Notes under the pieces: generated by a model
Database searches by the model: none
Told to the model about the DNA's origin: nothing
The model's input: only the letters and a program-made list of their open reading frames with translations
Shown: one piece after another, positions 28,380-36,238 of the stretch
Layout of the letters: every line of letters starts with the position of its first letter
Numbering within the stretch: the first letter of the stretch is position 1
Translations under genes and position numbers: made by a program
NCBI RefSeq assembly: GCF_007004735.1
Contig: NZ_SSNL01000006.1
Location: 372,001 to 436,000, forward strand
DNA: 64,000 bases
Reading direction: 5' to 3'
DNA from: Salinigranum halophilum
GTDB lineage: Archaea; Halobacteriota; Halobacteria; Halobacteriales; Haloferacaceae

Positions 28380-29267
28380 TCACTTTTCTAAATCAATCCG
28401 CTCCGAGAATACGTCGAACACGGTCTGCGCCACTTTCCGCCTGTACCGGTAACACGTCCCAGGAGTGAGTTCGAGTTGAAGACCACCTTGTTTGGACAGA
28501 TAGTTTACGCTATTGGTATCACTCGTGCCAGCCCACATCATCTCGTCTAGTTCATCAACGACGGTCTTCCCCGTTCGTTCCCGCAGTAGCTCCGCGATCT
28601 CGATGCGAATCTCATCGTCGACTTGCCCCCCGACACCGATGTAGTACTCATCACGCTCTTTGTCTTTTCCTTGCATATGGAATGAAACACAGTAGTCGAA
28701 CCGACGATCAGAGAGTTGCCGCAACCCTGGGTATGAGGGAATGGACTGGCAGGGCTTTTTGATATGCCATCTGGTAAAAGCGTCCTTCGCTAAGTCATTA
28801 TTGAACCCATGACACATCCACACCGAACTGGAATACCCATTGTTTTGCATCGCGTTGTGGCTCCGAATCGCGATGTCGTCGGTGCCAAATTCGACGTCGC
28901 CGCCGTGGGGTGCGATGAAGAGAATCTCATCTTGTTTGCCGTCGTCCCACACTGTCTCAGTGAATCCGCCTGTTCGCCTGGCCTGCAGGTAGTCTTCCTG
29001 AGGAACAATCGGAGAAATCGTTATTGTATCACCTGGGGAACTACCGAGACGCTCTCGCCCCTTTTTCGCCGTTCTGAAAGGATAACTCGAGTTCTCGTGA
29101 ACCTGATCGACAATATAGTACGCCGCCTTCCCTTCACACTCAACCCGAATATGATGGTTTGGCTCCACACCTGTGGTCATCTGAAGTTCCCGCGAGAGGC
29201 TACATCGTCTCCCACGATTTTTCAGCCGAGTCTGGTCTGAGCGTGCCTTGTAAACTTGTGTTTCCAT
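28380..29267 (-). CDS. Poly-gamma-glutamate hydrolase family protein
   Basis: 295 residues. The core motif APHGGDVEFGTDDIA and the later SFHMQGKD and GLQLELT match the zinc-dependent poly-gamma-glutamate depolymerases related to phage PghP (PF05908-like), where the His/Glu/Asp cluster binds zinc. Such enzymes cut poly-gamma-glutamate capsule polymers, which some haloarchaea make. The first ~60 residues are extra relative to the core and there is no signal peptide. The ATG lies about 26 bp after a TATA-like GTTATTTAG, so the message is leaderless. Confidence 0.8.
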   Translation of the reverse strand: METQVYKARSDQTRLKNRGRRCSLSRELQMTTGVEPNHHIRVECEGKAAYYIVDQVHENSSYPFRTAKKGRERLGSSPGDTITISPIVPQEDYLQARRTGGFTETVWDDGKQDEILFIAPHGGDVEFGTDDIAIRSHNAMQNNGYSSSVWMCHGFNNDLAKDAFTRWHIKKPCQSIPSYPGLRQLSDRRFDYCVSFHMQGKDKERDEYYIGVGGQVDDEIRIEIAELLRERTGKTVVDELDEMMWAGTSDTNSVNYLSKQGGLQLELTPGTCYRYRRKVAQTVFDVFSERIDLEK

Positions 29268-29503
29268 GCGATTTCCTTGTAATCTCTACTAAATAACAGT
29301 CCAATACTGTATCGATAGCTGATTCAAAATTGTCACAGTCCAACTGAATCGATGAAGCTGTCTCCTGCTGCTTGAAACGAATATTCAGTACCTCACAAAG
29401 AATCCTCGGCTAGCTGTTTCTAAAGCCTGAGTTCTGTGGCGGAGCGGTTGCACTGGCGGTCTCGACGTGAGAATTCTGGGCGAACCGATGGAGAGCTGTC
29501 GCT

Positions 29504-29525
29504 GTCGGCGGCAGCCGCCGCCGAC
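29504..29525. terminator. Strong GC hairpin beside the ISH3-type transposase
   Basis: GTCGGCGGC (29504-29512) pairs with GCCGCCGAC (29517-29525) across a 4-nt loop, with further pairing outside (GCTGTCG/CGACAGC region). It lies 45 bp past the transposase stop and may be its terminator or the end structure of the element. The rest of 29268-29569 shows no gene. Confidence 0.45.
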
Positions 29526-29569
29526 GCGACAGCGTCGCCACTCACACCGCTGGCTAGCCCAGTCGGAGA

Positions 29570-30736
29570 TTACCGGCTAAACCGGTCGTCCGGTGGCCGG
29601 TTTGCGGGGACGGCCCGACGCGTCGCGAGGGCCGTCCACGCTGCCCGTCGCATCATGTTGGTGAACTCCTTGTACGGCCACTCCCAGAGGCGACGCCCCC
29701 CACGGCGGGGCGTCGCCACATACTCCCAGTGCAGATACCGCCACACGTTCTGTAACACCAAACTCACCACGACGTACAACAGCCGCACGACCGGATTCTG
29801 TGTCGTAGTCGTCGCAATCGTTTGCTCGGAGAGCCGATAGCTTGCCTCGATACCGAAGCGTTTCGCGTAGTGGTATCGAGCGTCTCGTGGAGTGTTGATG
29901 AACGGCGCGTCAGCGGCATAGCCGTGACGCGCCACCCCATGCTTGTCGTACCGCTCGTTCAGGTACGTACAGTCGATGTAGACGGGAAACTCGACGGTCC
30001 AGCTGTGACCGTCGAGTTTCGCCGTCAGGTCATGCCGAATCACACGACTCCAGCCTTCCGAGAGTTCTCGCTTGATCGTCCGTCCCCAGCGGACGATCGG
30101 CATGACGTACGCGTGGTTGTGTGCCTGAAGTAATGTCAAACACTTGCTGTCGTAGAATTCGCGGTCAAGGTAGACGGCCTTGACGCCGAGGTCAAGGCCG
30201 TCGAGGATACCGAGAAACTCTGCGAGGACGCTGCTGGCGGTGTCGCCGTCTTCGAGACGGCGCACCGCCAGCGTGTAGCGTTTGTTCTTCACGCGTGCGT
30301 ACAGTGTTGCGTACGCGTGGAACGCGGTGGTTCCACGCTTCGCTTCCGAATGGTAGAGACCCTCTGTATCGTCTTCGTCACCGTAGTAGGGCCGCAGGTG
30401 GAGGTCCGCAACGACCTCCACCTGCTCGGGGAGGACGTCGAGAACGTCCTTCTGGAGGAGCGTGTTGCCGACTTGTTCGAGCGTCTCAAGGTCGAACTTG
30501 GTGCGGAGATGGTAGAGAACCGAGTTTTCGTGGGGTGCATCTTCGCTTTTCTTACAGAGCGTTGAGACCGAGGTCCCGTCGGCGCACGCGCCGACGAGGA
30601 CCTCGTAGATGTCTTCAGCTTCGAGCTCGGCGTTTTCAGCGAGTGTAAGAGCAACTTCCTCGTCAAGGGAGTTGACGAGGAAGTTAAGGAGCTGGTCTTC
30701 GTGGATTTCACCGTCTGCTTGCTGGGTCTTAGGCAC
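29570..30736 (-). CDS. ISH3-family transposase
   Basis: 388 residues from a GTG at 30736 (PKTQQADGEIHEDQLLNFLV). It matches haloarchaeal ISH3/ISH27-type transposases throughout: an N-terminal helical region, the first Asp in VVADLHLRPYYGDEDD, the second in KAVYLDREFYD, and a YHYAKRFGIEASYR segment holding the catalytic Glu, ending with the family-typical AVPANRPPDDRFSR. The length is full. An ATG at 30760 is an alternative start. I could not place the terminal inverted repeats with confidence. Confidence 0.88.
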   Translation of the reverse strand: MPKTQQADGEIHEDQLLNFLVNSLDEEVALTLAENAELEAEDIYEVLVGACADGTSVSTLCKKSEDAPHENSVLYHLRTKFDLETLEQVGNTLLQKDVLDVLPEQVEVVADLHLRPYYGDEDDTEGLYHSEAKRGTTAFHAYATLYARVKNKRYTLAVRRLEDGDTASSVLAEFLGILDGLDLGVKAVYLDREFYDSKCLTLLQAHNHAYVMPIVRWGRTIKRELSEGWSRVIRHDLTAKLDGHSWTVEFPVYIDCTYLNERYDKHGVARHGYAADAPFINTPRDARYHYAKRFGIEASYRLSEQTIATTTTQNPVVRLLYVVVSLVLQNVWRYLHWEYVATPRRGGRRLWEWPYKEFTNMMRRAAWTALATRRAVPANRPPDDRFSR

Positions 30737-30817
30737 ACCTTCTGCAAGCAGACGTCTCAACTAACCGGCTTTGTGATGTACTGATATTGAATACTGCTCT
30801 GGTCTCAGAGGTCGTTC

Positions 30818-31384
30818 ATGACCCGGTATCTCATCTCCGACCTTCATCTCGAGCATGCCAACATTATCGACTACTGTGACCGGCCGTTCACTGATGTGGA
30901 GGAAATGAACGAGGCCCTCGTTGATAACTGGAACCAGACTGTCGATGAGGATGACGAGGTCATCTTCGTTGGCGATTTAGCGCTTACACGCGGTGAGGAC
31001 CAAGTCTGTGAGTGGATCGCTCGCCTCAACGGTCGTCTTGTGTTCATTCGGGGAAATCACGATTCACTCCGAGATGGTATCGATGGACTCGGAGCGCACG
31101 AGTGGTATGTTCTCTCTCATGGCGATTGGAGATTCCTCTGTACACACTGGCCTGAAAAGGTCCCGCAGGACTGGGATGGCTGGGTGGTCCATGGACACCA
31201 TCACGACAATCACCCGGACCAATTTCCGTTCATCGACCCCGAAAACCAACGAGTAAACGTCTCCGTCGAACTGCTCGAATACACCCCACTCAACATCGAC
31301 CTGCTCACCAATTACATCGACCTGGACAAACGATTTGCCGACGTGAACGATGCGAGACAGGCCTGGGAAGATCATAAGAAGTGA
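30818..31384 (+). CDS. Calcineurin-like metallophosphoesterase
   Basis: 188 residues with all metal-site motifs: DLHLEH (Asp-x-His), VGDLAL, GNHDS, CTHWP and GHHHD. It is short, with no extra domain, which is typical of phage- and plasmid-borne phosphoesterases. It probably hydrolyses phosphodiester or pyrophosphate bonds of nucleotides. The substrate is unknown. GAGGTC lies 6 nt before the ATG. Confidence 0.82.
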   Translation: MTRYLISDLHLEHANIIDYCDRPFTDVEEMNEALVDNWNQTVDEDDEVIFVGDLALTRGEDQVCEWIARLNGRLVFIRGNHDSLRDGIDGLGAHEWYVLSHGDWRFLCTHWPEKVPQDWDGWVVHGHHHDNHPDQFPFIDPENQRVNVSVELLEYTPLNIDLLTNYIDLDKRFADVNDARQAWEDHKK

Positions 31385-31475
31385 TGATTATTGCCGGACT
31401 GCAATCCCTCGAAAGAGAGTTGAGAAATGACAGTAGTAACTTCCATCACAGTCCATTTTGAATAGGGAGACCGCT

Positions 31476-32192
31476 ATGTCGAGGGGAGAGGAACGGGACA
31501 CGGCTGGTCCTCCACGGCGGTGGGTAGAATCGTTCTACGACAGTGAGACCGAAGTCCGGAGCGTGCTGGACGACCTCAGAGAGGAGCATCTACTTGGTGA
31601 GTACGGGACGGTCAGAAACCGACTTCGAGCCTTCGCAGAGGCAGAAGACGGCATCTTCCGGATCGTCGCGTTCACCCTCCTCGATATCGAGACGTTCTAC
31701 GAGGATCTCGAATCCCAGTACGGGGAGGACCAGTCCGCACCGACCGACGATCTTCGAGCGCTCGGCGCGGAGTACGACCGTCTGTCTGACGAGTTTGAGT
31801 TGGTCTTCGCAGAACGGACGCACGAGTTGCAGAACCCGATGCCGGTCCTCAGGCGAGGGTTTAGATACTCGGAAGGGTTGAGTTTGCCTCGACTGGATTA
31901 CGACCTGTATTCGGGGAATGTCAAACTCTGTCAGTTCATCCATCCACCCTCACAAGCGCTCATGCTTGCCCGCGGTGTTGTCGCCAGTACCTGCGACTTG
32001 CTGGAGCGGGTAGCGGAGAATAACGACGACATCTCTGAGACGGAACGAGAGCGGCTTGCAATGGTGTACGAGAATCTGGAAGAGGAACTCTCTCGCATGG
32101 AGGTCTACGTTGACCGAGGAGATGAGGAGTCGCTGACAGACGTCGATAGCTCAGAGGAGGTCGAAGCGTATCACGATTGGTCGTTCTACTGA
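31476..32192 (+). CDS. Hypothetical acidic helical protein
   Basis: 238 residues from the ATG at 31476, chosen over an upstream TTG at 31458 because ATTTTGAAT lies about 22 bp upstream. Strongly acidic with long predicted helices. Repeating Glu/Leu spacing in 120-150 and 185-225 suggests a helical bundle. No motif was recognised. Confidence 0.6.
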   Translation: MSRGEERDTAGPPRRWVESFYDSETEVRSVLDDLREEHLLGEYGTVRNRLRAFAEAEDGIFRIVAFTLLDIETFYEDLESQYGEDQSAPTDDLRALGAEYDRLSDEFELVFAERTHELQNPMPVLRRGFRYSEGLSLPRLDYDLYSGNVKLCQFIHPPSQALMLARGVVASTCDLLERVAENNDDISETERERLAMVYENLEEELSRMEVYVDRGDEESLTDVDSSEEVEAYHDWSFY

Positions 32193-32276
32193 TTCGGATA
32201 GGCGAATTTGAATTCGAAGCTGCAGAATTTAAAATAGCATTTTTGAAGAGGGTACCATTTCGGTCAGAGTACTAAA

Positions 32277-32435
32277 TTAGGAGCCATCGAGAAGTTGAGT
32301 ACCAGTTCGCATGGGCAATAAGACCTCCTCAATACGCGAGATTACCCGGTTGAGGTCGTACTCAACACGGTGCATCTCGATATTCCCTTCCTCCGTATCC
32401 AAGATTGCATACGCCGCATCCGGACTCCCGACTGA
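32277..32435 (-). pseudogene. Partial duplicate: C-terminal tail of a phosphoesterase gene
   Basis: The last 52 codons before the stop at 32277 (DAAYAILDTEEGNIEMHRVE, then NRVISRIEE and LLDGS) closely copy the C-terminus of the intact phosphoesterase at 33386-34057. The catalytic part is absent. The nucleotide match is also clear, so this is a duplicated 3' end that has since diverged. Confidence 0.7.
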
Positions 32436-32894
32436 TGTCGGCGGTAGGACGCTCATCAAGGCCCACCACCATCCCAGACTGACTGTTGGCGACGCCGTTC
32501 GGTGTGAAGATGTGATCAAGCGCTGGTACAATGGTGACCCGACGTTCGAGACATGACAGGATACCACGTTGACCATCGCAGATCGACCAATCGACGACGC
32601 ACCGACAGCCAACGACCGTGTTCGGGTAAGTAGGTGATGTCGAGAACGTAGCCACGTTGTATCAGTAGCGAACCGTAGCGCGGCGAGTCCTTTCGGATTC
32701 AGAACTCAGACACACCCTTTTCGGCACGACCTGTGGGGAGAGTGATCTGGCCTTTGAGAGAATCTCGGTGGCTCATAGGTGTTAGTTTACCGACTGCTCC
32801 AAGATTCCGTTGACTAATGACGAACTCAAGAACATCGAGCTCGGTCCCCGGACCTCTTTAGCAGTGAACCTCCTAAGAAATATACAGAGAGAAT
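32436..32894. other. Intergenic scar
   Basis: No intact gene. Several short frames on the minus strand look like decayed coding DNA (for example RYGSLLIQRGYVLDITYLPE around 32600-32680), perhaps transposase debris, but I cannot assign them. Confidence 0.3.
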
Positions 32895-33332
32895 ATGACA
32901 CGCTCGGATGATCCACATAACCTGCAACGGTTCGTTGAGACCCAGGAATCCGTAATAGAAGAGGTCAAGGAAGAACTGCGGTCAGGTCGTAAGCGGACCC
33001 ATTGGATGTGGTACGTGTTCCCTCAGATGGAAGGGCTTGGTCGCAGTCAGATGGCTCAGCGCTACGCGATATCTTCCAGAGACGAAGCTGAGGCCTACCT
33101 AGTCCACTCGATACTTGGGCCACGGATTCGTGAGTGTACGGAGATCGTGAACGCCGTTGAGGGGCGCTCTGTCAACGACATATTCGGATCACCGGACGAC
33201 CTGAAGTTTCGCTCCTCCATGACACTCTTTGATGCGGCCGCGAAAGACCCGACCCCATTCAGAACGGCTCTAAAACGGTATTACGACAACGAACCCGACC
33301 CGAAAACATTAGAGCTACTGGAGGATGCCTGA
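32895..33332 (+). CDS. DUF1810 family protein
   Basis: 145 residues that fit the DUF1810 family along their whole length: LQRFVETQE, HWMWYVFPQMEGLGRSQMAQ, YAISSRDEAEAYL and DDLKFRSSMTLF. The family is widespread in bacteria as a single small domain and biochemically uncharacterised. AAATATA lies only about 15 bp upstream of the ATG, so the true promoter may be a little further up. Confidence 0.82.
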   Translation: MTRSDDPHNLQRFVETQESVIEEVKEELRSGRKRTHWMWYVFPQMEGLGRSQMAQRYAISSRDEAEAYLVHSILGPRIRECTEIVNAVEGRSVNDIFGSPDDLKFRSSMTLFDAAAKDPTPFRTALKRYYDNEPDPKTLELLEDA

Positions 33333-33385
33333 AACGCAAACCAGCGTTCGGACGTCGTTGACGTCACTCTGATCGTCGCTGCAGA

Positions 33386-34057
33386 TCAAGATCCATCGAG
33401 AAGCCGGGCACCAGTTCGCTTGGGAAGACCGACTTCCTCGACACGCGAGATGACCCGGTTGATATCGTACTCGACACGACGCATCTCCACATTTCTCTCC
33501 CCTGTGTCCAAGATCGCATACGCCGCATCCGAATTCCCGTCTCGTGGCTGGCCGACGCTTCCAGGATTGACGATTAGACGGTCGTCGATGACAGCTTTGT
33601 GCTGAATGTGGGTGTGTCCGATGACGATTCCTTCGTGATCATCGAGGTACGGCCGCATCTTCGGGAACTCGGCCGGCCGAACGTACCGGTCGAGTTTGTG
33701 TGGATCTGGGTGGCTGTGCGCTAACTGATAGGTGTTGTTCGTGAATACGGTTCGTGGCGGCAGGTCCGCAAGCCACTGTCTCTGTTTTGCGGTCAGCTCC
33801 CCTCTAGCATACTCCAGTCCGGCTCTCGCCATCTCGTTAGCCGCGTACCTTTCAGGAGTTTCTACAGTCCGGTCGTGGTTCCCCTGGACGACGAGCGAAC
33901 AGACGTCCTGAACACGGTCAACGCACTCCGCGGGCCATGGGTTGTACCCCACGATATCGCCGACACAGATGATAGTATCTACCGCATCCATGTCCTCAAG
34001 AACTGCTTCAAGAGCGGGAAGGTTGCCGTGGATATCCGAGAGTAGACCAATTCGCAT
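33386..34057 (-). CDS. Metallophosphoesterase, YfcE/MJ0936-like
   Basis: 223 residues from the ATG at 34057 (MRIGLLSDIHGNLPALEAVL), which places the first motif at the N-terminus as usual. Motifs: SDIHGN, CVGDIVGY, GNHDR, LAHSHPD and GHTHIQ, then NPGSVGQPRDG, characteristic of the YfcE/MJ0936-like phosphodiesterases. Its 3' end was copied to 32277-32435. Confidence 0.88.
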   Translation of the reverse strand: MRIGLLSDIHGNLPALEAVLEDMDAVDTIICVGDIVGYNPWPAECVDRVQDVCSLVVQGNHDRTVETPERYAANEMARAGLEYARGELTAKQRQWLADLPPRTVFTNNTYQLAHSHPDPHKLDRYVRPAEFPKMRPYLDDHEGIVIGHTHIQHKAVIDDRLIVNPGSVGQPRDGNSDAAYAILDTGERNVEMRRVEYDINRVISRVEEVGLPKRTGARLLDGS

Positions 34058-34144
34058 AGCAACGGGTTGGGTGTCCAGTCGGGAAATAATGCCGGTCAAT
34101 TGTCTGACGGAACTATATGTTTCTGTAACTCGCTACACCTGAGC

Positions 34145-34294
34145 ATGCAGGACTTTTTCGGAGAAGGTGGATACCCGCTCAGCCGAGAAAAGAGAAAGAA
34201 GTTAGACATGTGGTGTTCCACCTGCGGTGGCGAACTGCACTGGGTGTCGTACGAGGGTGGCGTCGAAGTAAGAGAATGTGTCGACTGCGACTGA
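34145..34294 (+). CDS. Small zinc-ribbon protein
   Basis: 49 residues with two CxxC pairs (Cys24/27 in CSTC and Cys45/48 in CVDC) around a short beta-rich segment, a minimal zinc ribbon of the kind common among haloarchaeal microproteins. CTATATG lies about 28 bp upstream of the ATG. Probably a regulatory or protein-binding factor, inferred only from the fold. Confidence 0.6.
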   Translation: MQDFFGEGGYPLSREKRKKLDMWCSTCGGELHWVSYEGGVEVRECVDCD

Positions 34295-34316
34295 TGCAGT
34301 GACCTCCGAGACGCAG

Positions 34317-35063
34317 TCACTTTCGCAGGAGTTGCTCGCGCTCTTCACGTTCAGCCTCAGCGATCAGGAAGCGTTTGACGTGCGATTTGTCTTGGTACCG
34401 TGGGTGGATGCGTTGGTCCCACAATACGGGCGTATCTTCGTAACGCGACGAGGCTCGTTGGCCTAACCGGTACATTTCGTCCCTCGAGGCGCGTTCCCCA
34501 GCACACCTGAATAGTAGCACAGAATCCGGTGAGTCGATGCTCGTTCCGCGAGTGAGGATGGTCTCTATCTGACTATCGACCTCGACGGACAGTGAAGCGA
34601 TCCGCGCTGACCCGGTACTTAAGATGATGTCACCATATCCCAGATTCTCGACCATCGGCGGGAGCATACACTCGAAGAAGTCCGCGACCGTGCTCGAGAC
34701 TAACTGTTCTGATTCAGACCAGACCTCATCGCGAATCGGGACGAGGAGGTTCGTACTCTCGAGGAGTTCGCCCGGCCGGTCTGTGGTTCCACTCAACAGG
34801 CAGATCGTACGGGACTCAGAAGATGAGAGAACGGTCGACACCCAATCGGGAACGCTCGTCTCGCGGAGGTCGCCAGTAAGAAAACAGAAGTCGTAATCGG
34901 ACACCTCGTCCGCTACCGATACTGCTTCGGTACCGCTCAAGATGGTCTGGATGTTTGCGGCGGTCGCTGTGTCGATCGCTCCAACGATGCCGCTCCCGCG
35001 CCTGCCCACACCGACAACCGAGACCGATGGTTCCCAGAACGTTTCTCCAGGCTCTGTTGACAC
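34317..35063 (-). CDS. Divergent FtsZ/tubulin-superfamily-like protein lacking the GTP signature loop
   Basis: 248 residues from a GTG at 35063, about 20 bp after AATAAAAGG. The order of segments parallels FtsZ/CetZ: glycine-rich VVGVGRRGSGIVGAIDT at the N-terminus, LVPIRDEVW where FtsZ has its IVIPNxxL, FECMLPPMVENLGYGDI where FtsZ has its INLDFADV, then STGSARIASL and DSVLLFRCAG. The GGGTGSG loop is absent (LTGDLRET in its place), so it would not bind GTP normally. It may cap or modulate the Tubulin_2 proteins encoded nearby. This is inferred from segment order, not from a clear match. Confidence 0.45.
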   Translation of the reverse strand: MSTEPGETFWEPSVSVVGVGRRGSGIVGAIDTATAANIQTILSGTEAVSVADEVSDYDFCFLTGDLRETSVPDWVSTVLSSSESRTICLLSGTTDRPGELLESTNLLVPIRDEVWSESEQLVSSTVADFFECMLPPMVENLGYGDIILSTGSARIASLSVEVDSQIETILTRGTSIDSPDSVLLFRCAGERASRDEMYRLGQRASSRYEDTPVLWDQRIHPRYQDKSHVKRFLIAEAEREEREQLLRK

Positions 35064-35084
35064 GACTCGTCCTTTTATTCCGGG

Positions 35085-35360
35085 CTACAATAAGTCGTGG
35101 TGTCGGAGTGGAGGAATGTCTCCGACATTGTAGCGGGTCGTCGAGACGACCGCTTCGCCGAGGGTTACCTCGATGGTGAAGGTGTGGTTGTAATCCAGCC
35201 ACGGAATCATATCCGGGAGGAACTCCGTGTCCCCGGCACCGACCGTCTCGGTTTCGACGACGGGCGTAAAATCGCCGGTGATGGAAACCATGATTGTACG
35301 AGGTGTCGCGTCCTCGTTCGTGATGATAGTGCTGGGGGCCTTCCTAGTTGAGCCCGCCAT
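35085..35360 (-). CDS. Beta-rich small protein, possibly truncated
   Basis: 91 residues whose pattern (PSTIITNEDATPRTIMVSIT, ETVGAGDTEFLP, HTFTIEVTLGEA) resembles the extracellular immunoglobulin-like domain of small haloarchaeal lipoproteins. No signal peptide or lipobox precedes it in this frame, so the 5' end may be lost. It lies just upstream of the FtsZ-like gene in the same direction, and the promoter of that gene overlaps its end. Confidence 0.45.
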   Translation of the reverse strand: MAGSTRKAPSTIITNEDATPRTIMVSITGDFTPVVETETVGAGDTEFLPDMIPWLDYNHTFTIEVTLGEAVVSTTRYNVGDIPPLRHHDLL

Positions 35361-35539
35361 CCTGAGTGTCCGGCGCCATTTCCGCTGGGCGTGGATTGGG
35401 CTCGCCGTCCTCTGGTTCGTTCCCGCCGTCGTGCCACCGTACCTTTGACACTCTCACCGCTCGCCTCGCTCTTTGTGTGAACTGATCGAACAGTTGACAT
35501 CACCGATACGATTTAATTCGCTCACCACGGTCTTCTGGT

Positions 35540-36088
35540 ATGGAACGACGAGGTCACTACGGGATGACCCTGCTTCTCGGAGCGGTCGCAGTCCTTCTGT
35601 TGAGTGTCCCTGCCGGGGTGCTCTCGACACTTGTCATGCTCTTGTTCACGACGCTCCCAGACAAGGACCAGGTGGTCTCAGTCCTCCGTCATCGAGGAGT
35701 GACGCACACCGTGGGTTTCGCCCTGCTGGTCGCGTTCACGGTCCCCAGTACGGTCGCATATCCGATTCACGTGCTCCAAGAGCTCGTGATCCAGTTCGGC
35801 GTGCTTCACGAAGTCCTCATCAACCCTCACCACGTGTGGCAACTCCTGTGTATCAGCATCTTCGTGGGGCTGACTGGACACCTCGGGGCGGACATGTTGA
35901 CCAAAGGAGGCGGGTACAGAGTCCGGCCGTTCTGGCCGATCAGCAAGCAGACGTACGCCGCGGGCCTGTGTACCTCGGACGACGAGCGGTGGAACACCGG
36001 GTTGCTCATGGGCGGGGCAACAGCGTTCTCCGCCTCGGTCGTCCACGAACTGTACGACGTGTTGTTTCCGGGGATAGTGGCCATCTGA
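35540..36088 (+). CDS. DUF457/YdjM-type membrane metal-dependent hydrolase
   Basis: 182 residues with about four hydrophobic segments and the family's membrane-face metal motifs: RRGHYGMT near the N-terminus, LFTTLPDKD, HRGVTHTV and GHLGADMLTKGG. The family is predicted to hydrolyse a lipid- or envelope-linked substrate. The substrate is unknown. The ATG sits 25 bp after ATTTAATTC, so the message is leaderless. Confidence 0.82.
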   Translation: MERRGHYGMTLLLGAVAVLLLSVPAGVLSTLVMLLFTTLPDKDQVVSVLRHRGVTHTVGFALLVAFTVPSTVAYPIHVLQELVIQFGVLHEVLINPHHVWQLLCISIFVGLTGHLGADMLTKGGGYRVRPFWPISKQTYAAGLCTSDDERWNTGLLMGGATAFSASVVHELYDVLFPGIVAI

Positions 36089-36238
36089 GGACGACAATCC
36101 GCCTAGACGCGCGGACCGAGCGTTCGATGACGATAATAAAACCCATCAAGTACACAAACCGTCCGAAATGTTCTCATACATGTACGTTTTTTTGCCAGTA
36201 ACGATGAATCAGGAGACCGTACCGAGGCTACAGATTGT

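Noticed and set aside
35227-35448. Small membrane protein ORF on the plus strand (73 residues)
   Set aside because: Its first half overlaps the better-looking beta-rich gene on the other strand. The hydrophobic second half alone is not enough to call a gene.
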